Part shown: positions 15,422-24,401 of the stretch, piece by piece
Layout: each line of letters starts with the position of its first letter
How positions within the stretch are numbered: position 1 is the first letter of the stretch
Origin: Streptomyces monashensis
Lineage (GTDB): Bacteria > Actinomycetota > Actinomycetes > Streptomycetales > Streptomycetaceae
Direction: 5' to 3'
NCBI RefSeq assembly: GCF_001866665.1
Contig: NZ_MLYO01000062.1
Coordinates: 124,001-188,000, forward strand
DNA: 64,000 nucleotides
Notes under the pieces: generated by a model
Databases searched by the model: none
The model's input: only the letters and a program-made list of their open reading frames with translations
Told to the model about the DNA's origin: nothing
Made by a program: the position numbers and the translations under genes

Positions 15422-17233
15422 TCAGCGGCGGGCATACTCGCGGAAGCCGCGGCCGGTCTTGCGGCCGAGGCAGCCCGCCGCCACCAGATGCTCCAGCAGC
15501 GGGGCCGGGGCGAGACCCGGGTCGCGGAACTCGCGGTGCAGGACCTTCTCGATGGCCAGCGAGACGTCCAGGCCGACCACGTCCAGCAGCTCGAAGGGGC
15601 CCATCGGGTAGCCGCCGCCGAGCTTCATCGCGGCGTCGATGTCGTCGAGGGACGCGTAGTGCTCCTCGACCATCTTGATGGCGTTGTTCAGGTACGGGAA
15701 CAGCAGCGCGTTCACGATGAAGCCGGCCCGGTCGCCGCAGTCCACCGCGTGCTTCCTGATCTTCGCGCAGACCTCGCGGACGGTGGCGTGGACGTCGTCG
15801 GCCGTGAGCACGGTCCGCACGACCTCGACCAGCTTCATCGCGGGCGCCGGGTTGAAGAAGTGCATGCCGATGACGTCCTGCGGGCGTGAGGTGGCGCGGG
15901 CGCAGGCGACGACGGGCAGCGAGGAGGTGGTGGTGGCGAGGACCGCGCCGGGCTTGCAGACCTTGTCCAGCGTCCGGAACAGCTGCTGCTTGACCTCCAG
16001 GTCCTCGGCGATGGCCTCGACGGCGAGGTCGACGTCGGCGAAGGCGTCGTAGGACCCGGCCGGGGTGATCAGGTCCAGGACCTGGGCCGCGGCCTCGGCG
16101 GTCAGCCGGCCCTTGTCGACCGAGCGGGACAGTGACGTGCCGATCCGGGCCTTGGCGGCCTGGGCCTTCTCCGCGCTGCGGGCGGCCAGCACGACCTCGT
16201 AGCCCGCCTTGGCGAACACCTCGGCGATGCCGGAGGCCATGGTGCCCGAGCCGGCGACGCCGACCGAGCGGACGGTGCGGCCGGCGGCCCCGGCGCCCCC
16301 GTCCGCCGGGGTCAGGGCGTCCGGGACGACCGTGGCGCTGCCCGGCGCCTCGTAGCTGTAGAAGCCGCGCCCGGACTTGCGGCCGGTCAGGCCCGCCTCG
16401 CTGAACTGCTTCAGGATCGGCGCGGGGGCGTGCAGCCGGTCGCGGGACTCGGCGTACATGGCCTCCAGGACCGTGCGCGCGGTGTCGATGCCGATCAGGT
16501 CCAGCAGGGCGAGCGGGCCCATCGGCAGGCCGCAGCCGAGCCGCATGGCCGCGTCGATGTCCTCGCGGGAGGCGTAGCGGGCCTCGTACATCGCGGCGGC
16601 CTGGTTGAGGTAGCCGAACAGCAGGCCGTCGGCGACGAAGCCGGGGCGGTCGCCGACCGCGACGGGCTCCTTGCCCAGCTCGACGGCGAGGTCGGTGACG
16701 GCGGCGACGGCGCTCGGCGCGGTCAGCACCGAGGAGACCACCTCGACCAGCTTCATCGCGGGCGCCGGGTTGAAGAAGTGCAGGCCCAGCACCCGCTCCG
16801 GGTGCGCGGAGTCGGCGGCGAGCCGGGTCACGGACAGGGCGTTGGTGCCGGTGGCGAGGATCGTGTCGGGGCGGACGACGCCGTCCAGCTCGCGGAAGAT
16901 CCGGTGCTTGACCTCGTACGACTCCGGGGCCACCTCGATGACGAGGTCGGCTTCGGCCGCCGCCGCGAGGTCGATGCCGGTGCGCAGCCGGCCCAGGGCG
17001 TCGGCGCGCTCCTGCTCGGTGAGCCGGCCGCGCTCCACGGCGCGGGCGGTGGAGGTCTCCAGGGCCGCGACGCAGCGCGTGGCCTGCGCCTCGCTGACGT
17101 CGATGCCGATCACCTCGCGGCCGGCCTTCACGAGGACCTCGGTGATGCCGGTGCCCATGGTGCCGAGACCGACGACGGCGATCGTCTTCGGCGTGGCGGG
17201 GGTGCCGGACTGGGGGGACAGGGGAGTGGCCAT
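15422..17233 (-). CDS. Tandem-duplicated 3-hydroxyacyl-CoA dehydrogenase
   Basis: The 603-residue protein contains two complete 3-hydroxyacyl-CoA dehydrogenase units. The first starts with the NAD-binding VVGLGTMGTGI at residues 20-30, and the second with GVAGSGTMASGIAEVFAKAG near residue 330. Each has its own copies of LHFFNPAPAMKLVEVV and of a C-terminal domain ending in GRKSGRGF or GRKTGRGF, so it arose by in-frame duplication. It probably oxidises or forms 3-hydroxybutyryl-CoA, feeding crotonyl-CoA to ccr. It is the most upstream gene of the block; the TetR gene follows 160 bp downstream. Confidence 0.88.
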   Translation of the reverse strand: MATPLSPQSGTPATPKTIAVVGLGTMGTGITEVLVKAGREVIGIDVSEAQATRCVAALETSTARAVERGRLTEQERADALGRLRTGIDLAAAAEADLVIEVAPESYEVKHRIFRELDGVVRPDTILATGTNALSVTRLAADSAHPERVLGLHFFNPAPAMKLVEVVSSVLTAPSAVAAVTDLAVELGKEPVAVGDRPGFVADGLLFGYLNQAAAMYEARYASREDIDAAMRLGCGLPMGPLALLDLIGIDTARTVLEAMYAESRDRLHAPAPILKQFSEAGLTGRKSGRGFYSYEAPGSATVVPDALTPADGGAGAAGRTVRSVGVAGSGTMASGIAEVFAKAGYEVVLAARSAEKAQAAKARIGTSLSRSVDKGRLTAEAAAQVLDLITPAGSYDAFADVDLAVEAIAEDLEVKQQLFRTLDKVCKPGAVLATTTSSLPVVACARATSRPQDVIGMHFFNPAPAMKLVEVVRTVLTADDVHATVREVCAKIRKHAVDCGDRAGFIVNALLFPYLNNAIKMVEEHYASLDDIDAAMKLGGGYPMGPFELLDVVGLDVSLAIEKVLHREFRDPGLAPAPLLEHLVAAGCLGRKTGRGFREYARR

Positions 17234-17427
17234 CGCGGGACTCCAGGAATGAGGGTGACGACGAGGAGCGCGCCGGGTGCGCCGAAGACGCACCACGGGG
17301 CGTGAGGAATGCGGGTGTTGCCGGGCTGCGAGCGCACACGCCCGGTGCTGCCGGCGCCACGGGCGCGCACAACGCCCGTACGAACGGCGGGAGTCCGACC
17401 GGCCCTGTCCCGGAGCCCGGTCGTCCA

Positions 17428-17445
17428 TCGGTACTGACGTACCGA
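17428..17445. promoter_or_regulatory. 18-bp perfect palindrome upstream of the dehydrogenase gene
   Basis: TCGGTACTGACGTACCGA has 7-base arms with a TGAC centre and lies about 200 bp upstream of the 3-hydroxyacyl-CoA dehydrogenase start. It is in the divergent region shared with the HEAT-repeat gene. A second, weaker inverted repeat (CGAGT-N5-ACTCG) is at 17498-17512. Both look like dimeric repressor sites; the protein is unknown. No other features are seen in 17234-17618. Confidence 0.45.
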
Positions 17446-17618
17446 ACCGACTGCGCCTGCGACGGCTGCGTCACCAAACCATCGCCGGCGGAATATACGA
17501 GTGGGTAACTCGCTCGTCTGAGCTTAACCGGCCAGTAACGAGCGCGCCAGAGGGATGCGCGCATCGGACTGTGTGATGTAGCTCCCCCTGCGGTCGCCAC
17601 CCGCCTACGCTGGACTTC

Positions 17619-18203
17619 GTGGACGAAGAGTTGCGATCGCTCACGGAGCGCTTACGGCAGGAGTCGCGCGGCTCGGCGGCGTTCGACCGGCTGCTGGCGA
17701 CGCAGGACGACGACGAACTCGCGGAGGTGCTCACCGCTCCAGGACAGCCGCTGTGGGCCAGGGAACTGGCCGCGTTCCGACTCGGGCGCGCGGGCGACCG
17801 GCGCGCATTCGAGTCGCTGGTCCTGCTCCTGAACCACCGCGACCCCCCGCGCTGCGCCTCCGCCGCGCACGCCCTGGCCCGCCTCGGCGATCCGCGCACG
17901 GCCCGCGCCGCCGCCGCCCTCGCCACCAACGAACTGCGCGTCGCCTACGCGCTGCACCCGGTGCGCCTGCTGGCCCTGCTGCGCGCCCCGGAGTCCGTCC
18001 CCGCGCTCATCACGACCCTGGAGCGCCGGCTGCGCCCGCACGATCCCTACCGCAGGGTCGCGCTCGCGTGCGTGGAGGGCCTCGGCACCCTCGGCGATCC
18101 CCGCGCCCGCCGGGTCCTGAACGAGGCGCTGGCCCACCCGGCCCTCGCGGAGGCGGCCGTGCACGCCCTGGCGCGCATCCCCCAGCAGCGGGAGGCGAGA
18201 TGA
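17619..18203 (+). CDS. HEAT-repeat protein
   Basis: A 194-residue helical protein with an irregular series of HEAT-like repeats (for example PLWARELAAFRLGRAGDRRAFESL, then CASAAHALARLGDPRTARAA and VALACVEGLGTLGDPRARRVL). Such repeats form a curved solenoid used for protein binding, so it is probably a scaffold or adaptor; no catalytic motif is present. The start is GTG 17619. It is divergent from the 3-hydroxyacyl-CoA dehydrogenase and convergent with the RidA gene. Confidence 0.75.
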   Translation: MDEELRSLTERLRQESRGSAAFDRLLATQDDDELAEVLTAPGQPLWARELAAFRLGRAGDRRAFESLVLLLNHRDPPRCASAAHALARLGDPRTARAAAALATNELRVAYALHPVRLLALLRAPESVPALITTLERRLRPHDPYRRVALACVEGLGTLGDPRARRVLNEALAHPALAEAAVHALARIPQQREAR

Positions 18204-18233
18204 CACACGGTCAGCGGCCGCCGCCCCGGGCGC

Positions 18234-18632
18234 TCACCCGGCCACCACCGCGAGCGCCTCGATCTCCATCAGGAACTCCGGCGCGACCAGCCCCGCCACC
18301 CGGACCGCGGAGGACGCCGGCAGCCGGTCGTCGGGTATGTGGGCGGCGCGGGCGGCGCGGATCGCCGGCAGATGGGCCGTGTCCGTCACGAAGTAGGTCA
18401 GCTTGACGACGTGCTCGAAACCGGCGCCCGCGGCGGCCAGGCACCGCCGCAGGTTCTCGAACACCTGCCGGGCCTGCGCCGCGGCATCACCCGCCCCGAC
18501 CAACTCCCCCTTCTCGTCGAGGGGAAGCTGACCGGACACGACGACGAGCCGCCCGCTCGCGGTGACCACATGGCTGTACTGGGCGGCGGGCGCGACGCCC
18601 TCGAGGGCGGGAATACGGATCGGTTCGCTCAT
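18234..18632 (-). CDS. RidA/YjgF-family protein
   Basis: A 132-residue member of the YjgF/YER057c/UK114 family. It has the strand-rich N-terminus with LVVVSGQLPLDEKGELVG, then AQARQVFENLRRCLAAAGAGFEHVVKLTYFVTD, and the ending VRVAGLVAPEFLMEIEALAV with the conserved Glu. Canonical RidA deaminates reactive enamines using an Arg in the pocket near the position of the final strands; here VRVAGL has an Arg nearby, but I cannot confirm it is the catalytic one. ATG 18632 is used; ATG 18641 adds three residues. Confidence 0.82.
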   Translation of the reverse strand: MSEPIRIPALEGVAPAAQYSHVVTASGRLVVVSGQLPLDEKGELVGAGDAAAQARQVFENLRRCLAAAGAGFEHVVKLTYFVTDTAHLPAIRAARAAHIPDDRLPASSAVRVAGLVAPEFLMEIEALAVVAG

Positions 18633-18691
18633 GGGTCCCATGGTGGCCCACGGCACTGACAACGCCCCGGGAAGGGGTCCCACCGGTGCCT

Positions 18692-20257
18692 CTACGGGCG
18701 CGTCCCGAGCAACCGGTGAAGCGTCGAACCCTGCGAGGACGGCGACGCCGCCCGCCCCTTCAACGGCTTCGGGTCGGCGGACTTCGCACACACCGCGTCG
18801 GCCACGTCGGTGGCCCTGCGCGGTACCCGGCCGTCCGCCAGATAGTCGCCGAGATACCGGTCCAGACAGCGGTTCCCGCCCAGCGTGATCCCGTGGTTGC
18901 CGCCGCCCTGCTCGACCACCAGGCTGGAGCGGGCGAGCAACTGGTGCACCCGGACACCGCCGGGGTACGGCGTGGCCGCGTCCTCGGTCGCCTGGAAGAG
19001 CAGCGCCGGCGGCAGCTCGGCGTTGGCGACGTTCAGCGGCGCGCGCCGCGCGCCCGGCCAGAAGGCGCACGGCGCGTTGTACCAGGTGTTGTTCCAGGCG
19101 AAGAACGGCGCCTTGTCGTACACCTGCCAGGTGTCCGCGCGCCACCGGTTCCAGGAGGCGGGCCAGGAGGTGTCCCGGCACTGCACCGCCGCGTAGACGC
19201 TGTAGCCGTTGTCTCCCGTGTGGTCCACGGCGCCGAGGTTCTCGTACGCCTCCACCAGCGGCCCGGTCTCGCCCTCGCGGACGTACGCCGCGAACGCCTC
19301 GGCGAGGTAGGGCCAGTAGCCGTCGTAGTAGCCGCCGGGGACGAAGGTGTCCTCCAGCTCGGCGGCGCCGATCCTGCCGTCGGCCGGCTTCTTCGCCAGG
19401 GCCGCGCGCATCGCGTACCAGCGGGCCTCGACCGCCGCGGGGTCCGTGCCGAGGTGGTACGTGGCGTCGTACCGGGCGATCCAGGCCATCAGGGCGCGGT
19501 GGCGGTCGTCGAAGGCGTAGTCCTGGCCGATGTTGTCCCGGTACCAGACGCCGGTCGGGTCGACGATCGAGTCGAGCACCAGGCGGCGCACCCGCGCGGG
19601 GAACAGCTTGGCGTAGACCGCGCCGAGGTAGGTGCCGTAGGAGTAGCCGAAGTAGTTGAGCTTCGGGGCGCCCAGGGCAGCGCGGATGGCGTCCATGTCG
19701 CGTACGGCGCTGACGGTGTCGATGTACGGCAGCACGTCGGCGTGTCTGCGGAAGCAGGCGGCGGTGAAGGCCTTCGCGCGCGCGAGGTTCGCCTCCTCCA
19801 GCGCCGGTGTCGTGGGCAGGGAGTCCGGGCGCACCGGCTTGGCGTGGCCGGGCGAGCAGTCCAGCGCGGGGGAGGAGCTGCCGACGCCGCGCGGGTCGAA
19901 GCCGACGACGTCGTACTGGGCGGCGACGTTCCTCGGCAGCGCGGAGGCGACGAATCCGGCGAGCCGCAGTCCGCTGCCGCCGGGGCCGCCGGGGTTGACC
20001 AGCAGCGGCCCCTGGAAGGTCCTCGCCGTGTGCGGGACGCGGGACAGCGCGAGCGTGATCTGCCGGCCCTGCGGGTTCGCGTGGTCCAGCGGCACCTTCA
20101 GGAAGGCGCACTGGAGCGTCGGGTAGTCGCTGGATCCGCAGGTCTTCCAGGCGAGCCGGGCAGCGGGGGCGGCCGGGGTCCCGTGCGCGGGGACGGCGGT
20201 GACCGAGCCCGCCATCACGGCGGCGGCAGCGCACAGCACGGCTGCGCGTCTTCTCAT
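18692..20257 (-). CDS. Secreted alpha/beta-hydrolase, tripeptidyl aminopeptidase type
   Basis: A 521-residue exported serine hydrolase close to the Streptomyces tripeptidyl aminopeptidase and SlpD/SlpE proteins. It has a twin-Arg-like start (MRRRAAVLC) and signal peptide of about 25-30 residues. The oxyanion segment NPGGPGGSG is at 88-96, the nucleophile elbow GYSYGT has Ser206, and the Asp (ATEDAATPYPGG) and His (GGNHGIT) of the triad lie in the C-terminal TAP-like domain. It should release N-terminal peptides outside the cell. The region upstream to 20434 holds no gene. Confidence 0.88.
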   Translation of the reverse strand: MRRRAAVLCAAAAVMAGSVTAVPAHGTPAAPAARLAWKTCGSSDYPTLQCAFLKVPLDHANPQGRQITLALSRVPHTARTFQGPLLVNPGGPGGSGLRLAGFVASALPRNVAAQYDVVGFDPRGVGSSSPALDCSPGHAKPVRPDSLPTTPALEEANLARAKAFTAACFRRHADVLPYIDTVSAVRDMDAIRAALGAPKLNYFGYSYGTYLGAVYAKLFPARVRRLVLDSIVDPTGVWYRDNIGQDYAFDDRHRALMAWIARYDATYHLGTDPAAVEARWYAMRAALAKKPADGRIGAAELEDTFVPGGYYDGYWPYLAEAFAAYVREGETGPLVEAYENLGAVDHTGDNGYSVYAAVQCRDTSWPASWNRWRADTWQVYDKAPFFAWNNTWYNAPCAFWPGARRAPLNVANAELPPALLFQATEDAATPYPGGVRVHQLLARSSLVVEQGGGNHGITLGGNRCLDRYLGDYLADGRVPRRATDVADAVCAKSADPKPLKGRAASPSSQGSTLHRLLGTRP

Positions 20258-20434
20258 GGGTCCTCCCGGGATGGCGGGGTCGGCGGACCGTGATGATCAC
20301 GCCGCTCGCCGCATCGTCCCGGCGCAGGGCCCCGGAGCTAACGCATGACGGGCGTACGTGACCCGATTGCGCCGCCCGATGCCCTCGAACGCTCCCACCC
20401 GGAGCCGGTCGTGAACGCCGCCGCCCGGCTCCGG

Positions 20435-20850
20435 TCACAGGGGGATCAGCTGGACCGGCTCGGCCGCGGCGTCCGGGGCTTTCGGGGTGTCCGGGGCGTC
20501 CGGGGCCGGGTCGGCGGGCGCCGGGGGGATCCGGCGGGCCAGTCCCGCGCGCGTGGGCCCGATGCCGTACTCCCGTGCGGGCTCGTGCACCTGACGGGTG
20601 ATCCGGCGCTGGTACCACGTCGGGGCGCAGGCGCCCGCCGCGTACAGCCGCTCGTAGCGCCGCACCAGGTGCGGGTGGTGCCGGCCGAGCCAGCACATGA
20701 ACCACTCCCGGGCGCAGAGGCAGCGTCAGCGGTGTGACCGAGGTGGCACCGGCCGCCGCGATCGCCCTTACCGTGGCCCGCAGTTGGTCCGGGCGGTCGC
20801 TCAGGAACGGGACGACCGGTGCCATCGGCACCCCGCAGCCGACGCCGTGC
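20435..20850 (-). pseudogene. C-terminal remnant of a radical SAM protein (Rv2578c-like)
   Basis: Two frames together read as the last part of an Rv2578c-type radical SAM protein. The first gives CGVPMAPVVPFLSDRPDQLRA and ends at LTLPLRPG; one base later the second begins REWFMCWLGRHHPHLVRRYERLY and continues through QRRITRQVHEPAREYGIG. A single base loss at about 20710-20720 breaks the gene. The N-terminal half with the CxxxCxxC cluster is absent, so this fragment cannot be active. The second frame ends in a Pro/Asp-rich tail. Confidence 0.7.
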
Positions 20851-20914
20851 GGGCCGAGGGTGCGACGACGTCCGGACGGCGCTCGGGCGCGGGCGTGCCC
20901 GGTTCCACCGTGCG

Positions 20915-20998
20915 TCACAGCTCGGTGTCGAGGAAGGCGACCGAGACCGAGATGCCCACGCCCGTCACCTCGACGGTCGGGATCCTGTTGTCGTTCAT
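20915..20998 (-). CDS. Small ORF, 27 residues, function unknown
   Basis: ATG 20998 with GGGA a few bases upstream starts MNDNRIPTVEVTGVGISVSV and ends AFLDTEL before TGA. Codon third positions are mostly G/C. The peptide could be a true small protein, a peptide precursor or the leftover start of a deleted gene. A radical SAM remnant lies 65 bp downstream on the same strand. I cannot assign it. Confidence 0.3.
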   Translation of the reverse strand: MNDNRIPTVEVTGVGISVSVAFLDTEL

Positions 20999-21138
20999 GT
21001 CCGTCCCGGCTGGTCAAAGGCCCAGGTCAGAGCCCCAGGTCAGCCTGTCACATCACGGACTTACATGTTCTTTCAGACGCGCTCCCAGGGTTCGTGGGCC
21101 CTGGATGATCGCGCCGTCGGCGACCTGCGGGTCGGCTC

Positions 21139-22890
21139 TTATTGCCTGACGGTGAAGTACTGCCATGCGCCCCATGTGTTGAGGCTTCCGGTGTCCTTGT
21201 TGCTGTGGACGTACTCGGCGCGCAGCCGGAACCTGCTGTTGACTGCCTTGGTCAGGCCCAGCGTCGCGGAGGTGGTGCTCGTCATGCTGAGCGTGTGGCA
21301 CGAGGAGGTGCTCTGTGTGTGCCAGGCACCCCCGTGGTATCGCTGGGTCTGGAATTGCACGCACTGGCCGGCCTTGTTGGGCGTGACCGTGACGTTCAGC
21401 TTTGCGTGGGCGGTGTGGTGGTAGACCCGGTAGAGGATGCTGCCGTAGTGAGTGCTTCCGTCATGGCCGCTGAGTGACTCGGACACCTTGGCGTAGGCGA
21501 ATACGGTGCGGATGGCCGTGGCCGCGGCATAGCGGTAGTCACCGGCGAAAGATGCGGTGAAGACGGTACTGCCGGAGACCTTGTAGCTGGCGGTCAGGTT
21601 GCCGTGGCTGTCCACCGTGCCTGTCCTGACCAGCGCCTTCTTACCGTGGTAAGGCTCGGCGTAGATCGACAGTGTGTGTCCGTTGTAGGTCGTGCCGAGG
21701 TGGGCCGTGATCTTTGCGGTCGCGCTGTAGGCGTATGACGACGCGTTGCTGCTGATGCTCATTGCGGTCGTGCTGCGTGAGACTTGGACGGTTGCAGAGG
21801 CGCTGGTGGCCTGGTGTGTGGAGTCACCGGGGTAGGTCACGGAGTAGGTGTTGGCTCCGCCGACCTGCGGGACGTCGGTAATGTGGAATGTGCCGTCGGC
21901 GGACAGTGGCGCGTCGGGCAGCGCCACGCCGGCGGGATGGGCGAGGTCGCTCTTGACCACCTTGACGGCCTCACCGGACGGGTACGTATCCGCCGACAGC
22001 CGGCCGGACACGGTCAGCTGGGACGCACGGCCGCTTTGCGCCGGGGCGGCGAGGTTGATGGTGGTCGGCGCCGGGAGCTGCCATGGCACGTAGAACGTGT
22101 AGGCCGTCGGTTGCGTCGTCTGGTTCCCGGCTACATCGACGCCGACGACGTGGAGGGTGTGGCTCCCCCAGGTCAGGGAGGCTGTCAGGGTTCCCTTGCC
22201 CTGGGCGTCGGCCGGGGCCTGGGCGGCGCCGATGCCGGGCTGCTGGTCGAAGGCGTACTCGAAGTGATCCAGACCGCTGGCCCAGCAGTCCGGAGCCTCC
22301 GCTTCCGCGCATCCGCGGGGCAGGGGATCACGGGACGTGAAGCTGAACGTTGTGGGCTGCCCGGCACCCTTCTTGGGCGTTCCCGGGCTGCCCGCCGGGG
22401 GGAAGTCCGGGTTCGTGACGACCGGGGCGAGGGGCGCGCTGCCGTCGACCCGGAAGTAGCAGGACGCGGTTGGGTTCGAGTACGCCGTCCCGTCGTACGT
22501 CGACGCGTGCCAGCCGTAGGTATGTCCATCCGTCAGGGCCAGCGGGACATACACGGATTGGTAGGGAACCGGCACGCCGGAGACGGACCCGTCGGCTTCC
22601 TGCGAGCCGTCGACGTCCCCTGCGTGGACGACCCCCTGGTACGACACCCCACCCACCGTGGGCCGCGGCACGCCGATGGAGACCGTCATGCCCGCGGGAG
22701 GCGGAGTGGTCACGGTCTGCCAGGTCGGGCTGCCGTCGCTGCCGCAGGCCGAGCCGGCAGGCAATGTAGGCGTTGGCAGTGCCGGGTTGACGGGGGTTTC
22801 GTCGGCGACCGCTGCCGCCGGAACCGCTGCCATGACGGCGCAGGCCAGCAACAGCGCGACGCAGCCGCGCTGACGCACGGTTCGATTCAC
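21139..22890 (-). CDS. Large secreted protein with Ig-like/fibronectin-like repeats
   Basis: The 583-residue product has a signal peptide (RQRGCVALLLACAVMAAVPAAAVA) and no membrane anchor. The rest is beta-rich: an N-terminal part with several Cys, a middle region with a FSFTSRDPLPRGCAEAEAPD segment and repeats such as HTLHVVGVDVAGNQTTQP, and two bacterial Ig-like domains (SADGTFHITDVP...YPGDSTHQATSASATVQV and GNLTASYKVSGSTVFTASFAGDYRYAAA). It is probably an extracellular binding or structural protein. GTG 22890 with AAGGAAG upstream is preferred because the signal peptide starts there. A related truncated gene lies just upstream at 23006. Confidence 0.75.
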   Translation of the reverse strand: MNRTVRQRGCVALLLACAVMAAVPAAAVADETPVNPALPTPTLPAGSACGSDGSPTWQTVTTPPPAGMTVSIGVPRPTVGGVSYQGVVHAGDVDGSQEADGSVSGVPVPYQSVYVPLALTDGHTYGWHASTYDGTAYSNPTASCYFRVDGSAPLAPVVTNPDFPPAGSPGTPKKGAGQPTTFSFTSRDPLPRGCAEAEAPDCWASGLDHFEYAFDQQPGIGAAQAPADAQGKGTLTASLTWGSHTLHVVGVDVAGNQTTQPTAYTFYVPWQLPAPTTINLAAPAQSGRASQLTVSGRLSADTYPSGEAVKVVKSDLAHPAGVALPDAPLSADGTFHITDVPQVGGANTYSVTYPGDSTHQATSASATVQVSRSTTAMSISSNASSYAYSATAKITAHLGTTYNGHTLSIYAEPYHGKKALVRTGTVDSHGNLTASYKVSGSTVFTASFAGDYRYAAATAIRTVFAYAKVSESLSGHDGSTHYGSILYRVYHHTAHAKLNVTVTPNKAGQCVQFQTQRYHGGAWHTQSTSSCHTLSMTSTTSATLGLTKAVNSRFRLRAEYVHSNKDTGSLNTWGAWQYFTVRQ

Positions 22891-23005
22891 AGGTGTCTTC
22901 CTTCCGGGCCGCGCCCGCACATCGGTATCGAAGTCCTGCGCTCTCGCGGGGGCAGCGCCCGCAGACCTGGTCGCGCGCCCGGCGACCGCCATGACGGCAT
23001 GCGTC

Positions 23006-23458
23006 TCACCATCTACGCGACCGCCCGCCCCCCTTGCTGCGGTACGGGACCGCAGGGTTCAGGTCGGGAATCCTCACGGCGACGGTGTCGCCTTGGGCGC
23101 TGTCGCCCGGGCGTAGCCGGGAGATGCTCCCGTCGCCGTTGGCGAAGGGCGGATTGCAGGTGGCCGCGGTGTCGCAGTCGGTCGGGGCGAGGGAATCACT
23201 GAACCCCGGCTCGGGGCCGTAGGAGGGCGGGGAACCCGGCTGGATGCTTCGGTCGTAGACGTAATCACCACCGCCTGCCCCGCGCTCGACCGTGTACAGC
23301 TTCCCGCCGCCGAGGGCCAGGCCGTCGACTGGGGCGGGCACGGCGGGGTCGGAGTCGACGGCGGTGCCTGTCGGGGTTCCGTCCGGTCCGGCGGTGAACA
23401 GGTGGGCCGCCCAGTCGGTGGCGGCCGGGCCGCCGTCGGCGACCGCCCCGTCAGCCAC
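23006..23458 (-). pseudogene. Fragment of a secreted repeat/propeller protein
   Basis: This 150-residue open frame has good coding bias and strand-turn-strand segments (LFTAGPDGTPTG, VDGLALGGGKLYTVERGAG, NGDGSISRLRPGDSAQGDTVAVRIPDLNP). It has neither a signal peptide nor a proper C-terminus, and it begins and ends in sequence without similarity. It resembles the N-terminal domain of Streptomyces Ig-repeat secreted proteins and may be the remainder of a duplicate of the gene downstream. Low-confidence assignment. Confidence 0.45.
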
Positions 23459-23557
23459 TGCCTGAGCGAGTTGACATAGACGTGGTCTCGCGGCGTTTGC
23501 CGAAAAGCCCCGTTCGACCGGCTTGGTTGCGGTCCAGGCTCGTGGTTGCCGACCAGA

Positions 23558-24283
23558 TCACTCCGTTATGGGCAGGCGCTCGGCGAGCAGGTCGACGATG
23601 TCCCGCCAAGCTCGCTGCGCGTGCTGCGGGTGGTAGCCGATCCCGGGGCGCACGGTGTGGTCGACCGGCGGGTGATGGAAGGCGTGCAAGGCGCCGCCGT
23701 AGACCACGAGGCGCCAGTCGACGCCCGCAGCCTGCATCTCGTCGGTGAATGCGTCCCGTTGCGCGGGCGGCATGATCGGGTCTTCCGACCCGACCCCGGC
23801 CCACACCGGGCAGCGAATGCGCGCCGCCTCGCCCGGTCGGCCCGCGGTCAGCGCGTTGACTGTCGCGATCGCTCGCAGGTCGACGCCGTCGCGCCCGAGT
23901 TCCAGCGCGATTGCGCCCCCGGTGCCGTAGCCGACGGCGGCGATCCGGTCCGGGTCGGTCCGCGGCTCGGCGCGGAGCACGTCGAGCGCCGCGTGGCCGA
24001 TGCCTCGCATCCGGTCGGTGTCGGCGAGCAGCGGCATACAACGGGCCAGCATCTCCTCGGGGTCGCCCAAATAGCGCCCGCCGTGGAGGTCGAAGGCCAG
24101 CGCCACGTATCCCAGCTCGGCGAGCGCATCGGCCCGGCGGCGCTCGACATCGCTGAGCCCCACCCCCTCGGGCCCGACCAGGACCGCCGGCCGGCGGTCG
24201 ACACCGGCCGGGAGCGCGAGGTGCCCGATCATCGTCAGGCCGTCGGCCGCGTATTCGATCGTGCGCGTGGTAACCGTCGTCAT
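23558..24283 (-). CDS. Dienelactone hydrolase family protein lacking the usual nucleophile
   Basis: The 241-residue protein has the dienelactone hydrolase alpha/beta fold: LPAGVDRRPAVLVGPEGVGL near the N-terminus, the DRIAAVGYGTGGAIALEL nucleophile-elbow region at about 135-150, SEDPIMPP with the putative Asp, and GALHAFHHP with the putative His. In classical enzymes the elbow reads GYCxGG with a catalytic Cys; here it is GYGTGG, so the nucleophile is Gly. Either a different residue serves, or it has lost hydrolase activity. No partner gene is nearby; both sides are decayed sequence. Confidence 0.75.
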   Translation of the reverse strand: MTTVTTRTIEYAADGLTMIGHLALPAGVDRRPAVLVGPEGVGLSDVERRRADALAELGYVALAFDLHGGRYLGDPEEMLARCMPLLADTDRMRGIGHAALDVLRAEPRTDPDRIAAVGYGTGGAIALELGRDGVDLRAIATVNALTAGRPGEAARIRCPVWAGVGSEDPIMPPAQRDAFTDEMQAAGVDWRLVVYGGALHAFHHPPVDHTVRPGIGYHPQHAQRAWRDIVDLLAERLPITE

Positions 24284-24401
24284 GAGCCTGGACTGTAGTG
24301 ATCGTCGAGCCCGGTCGGGCCGGTGTTCTGCCGCTGGCAGAAGGCAGGCCTATGGCGTATTCCGGAACCATCCCACGGACCAGACACTCAGTCAGTTCAG
24401 A

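Noticed and set aside
18234-21017. A 927-codon open frame on the minus strand across the hydrolase gene
   Set aside because: Only its last part (RidA) and a short piece of the radical SAM remnant are real. The rest is the shadow of the 18692-20257 hydrolase in a G/C-biased frame.
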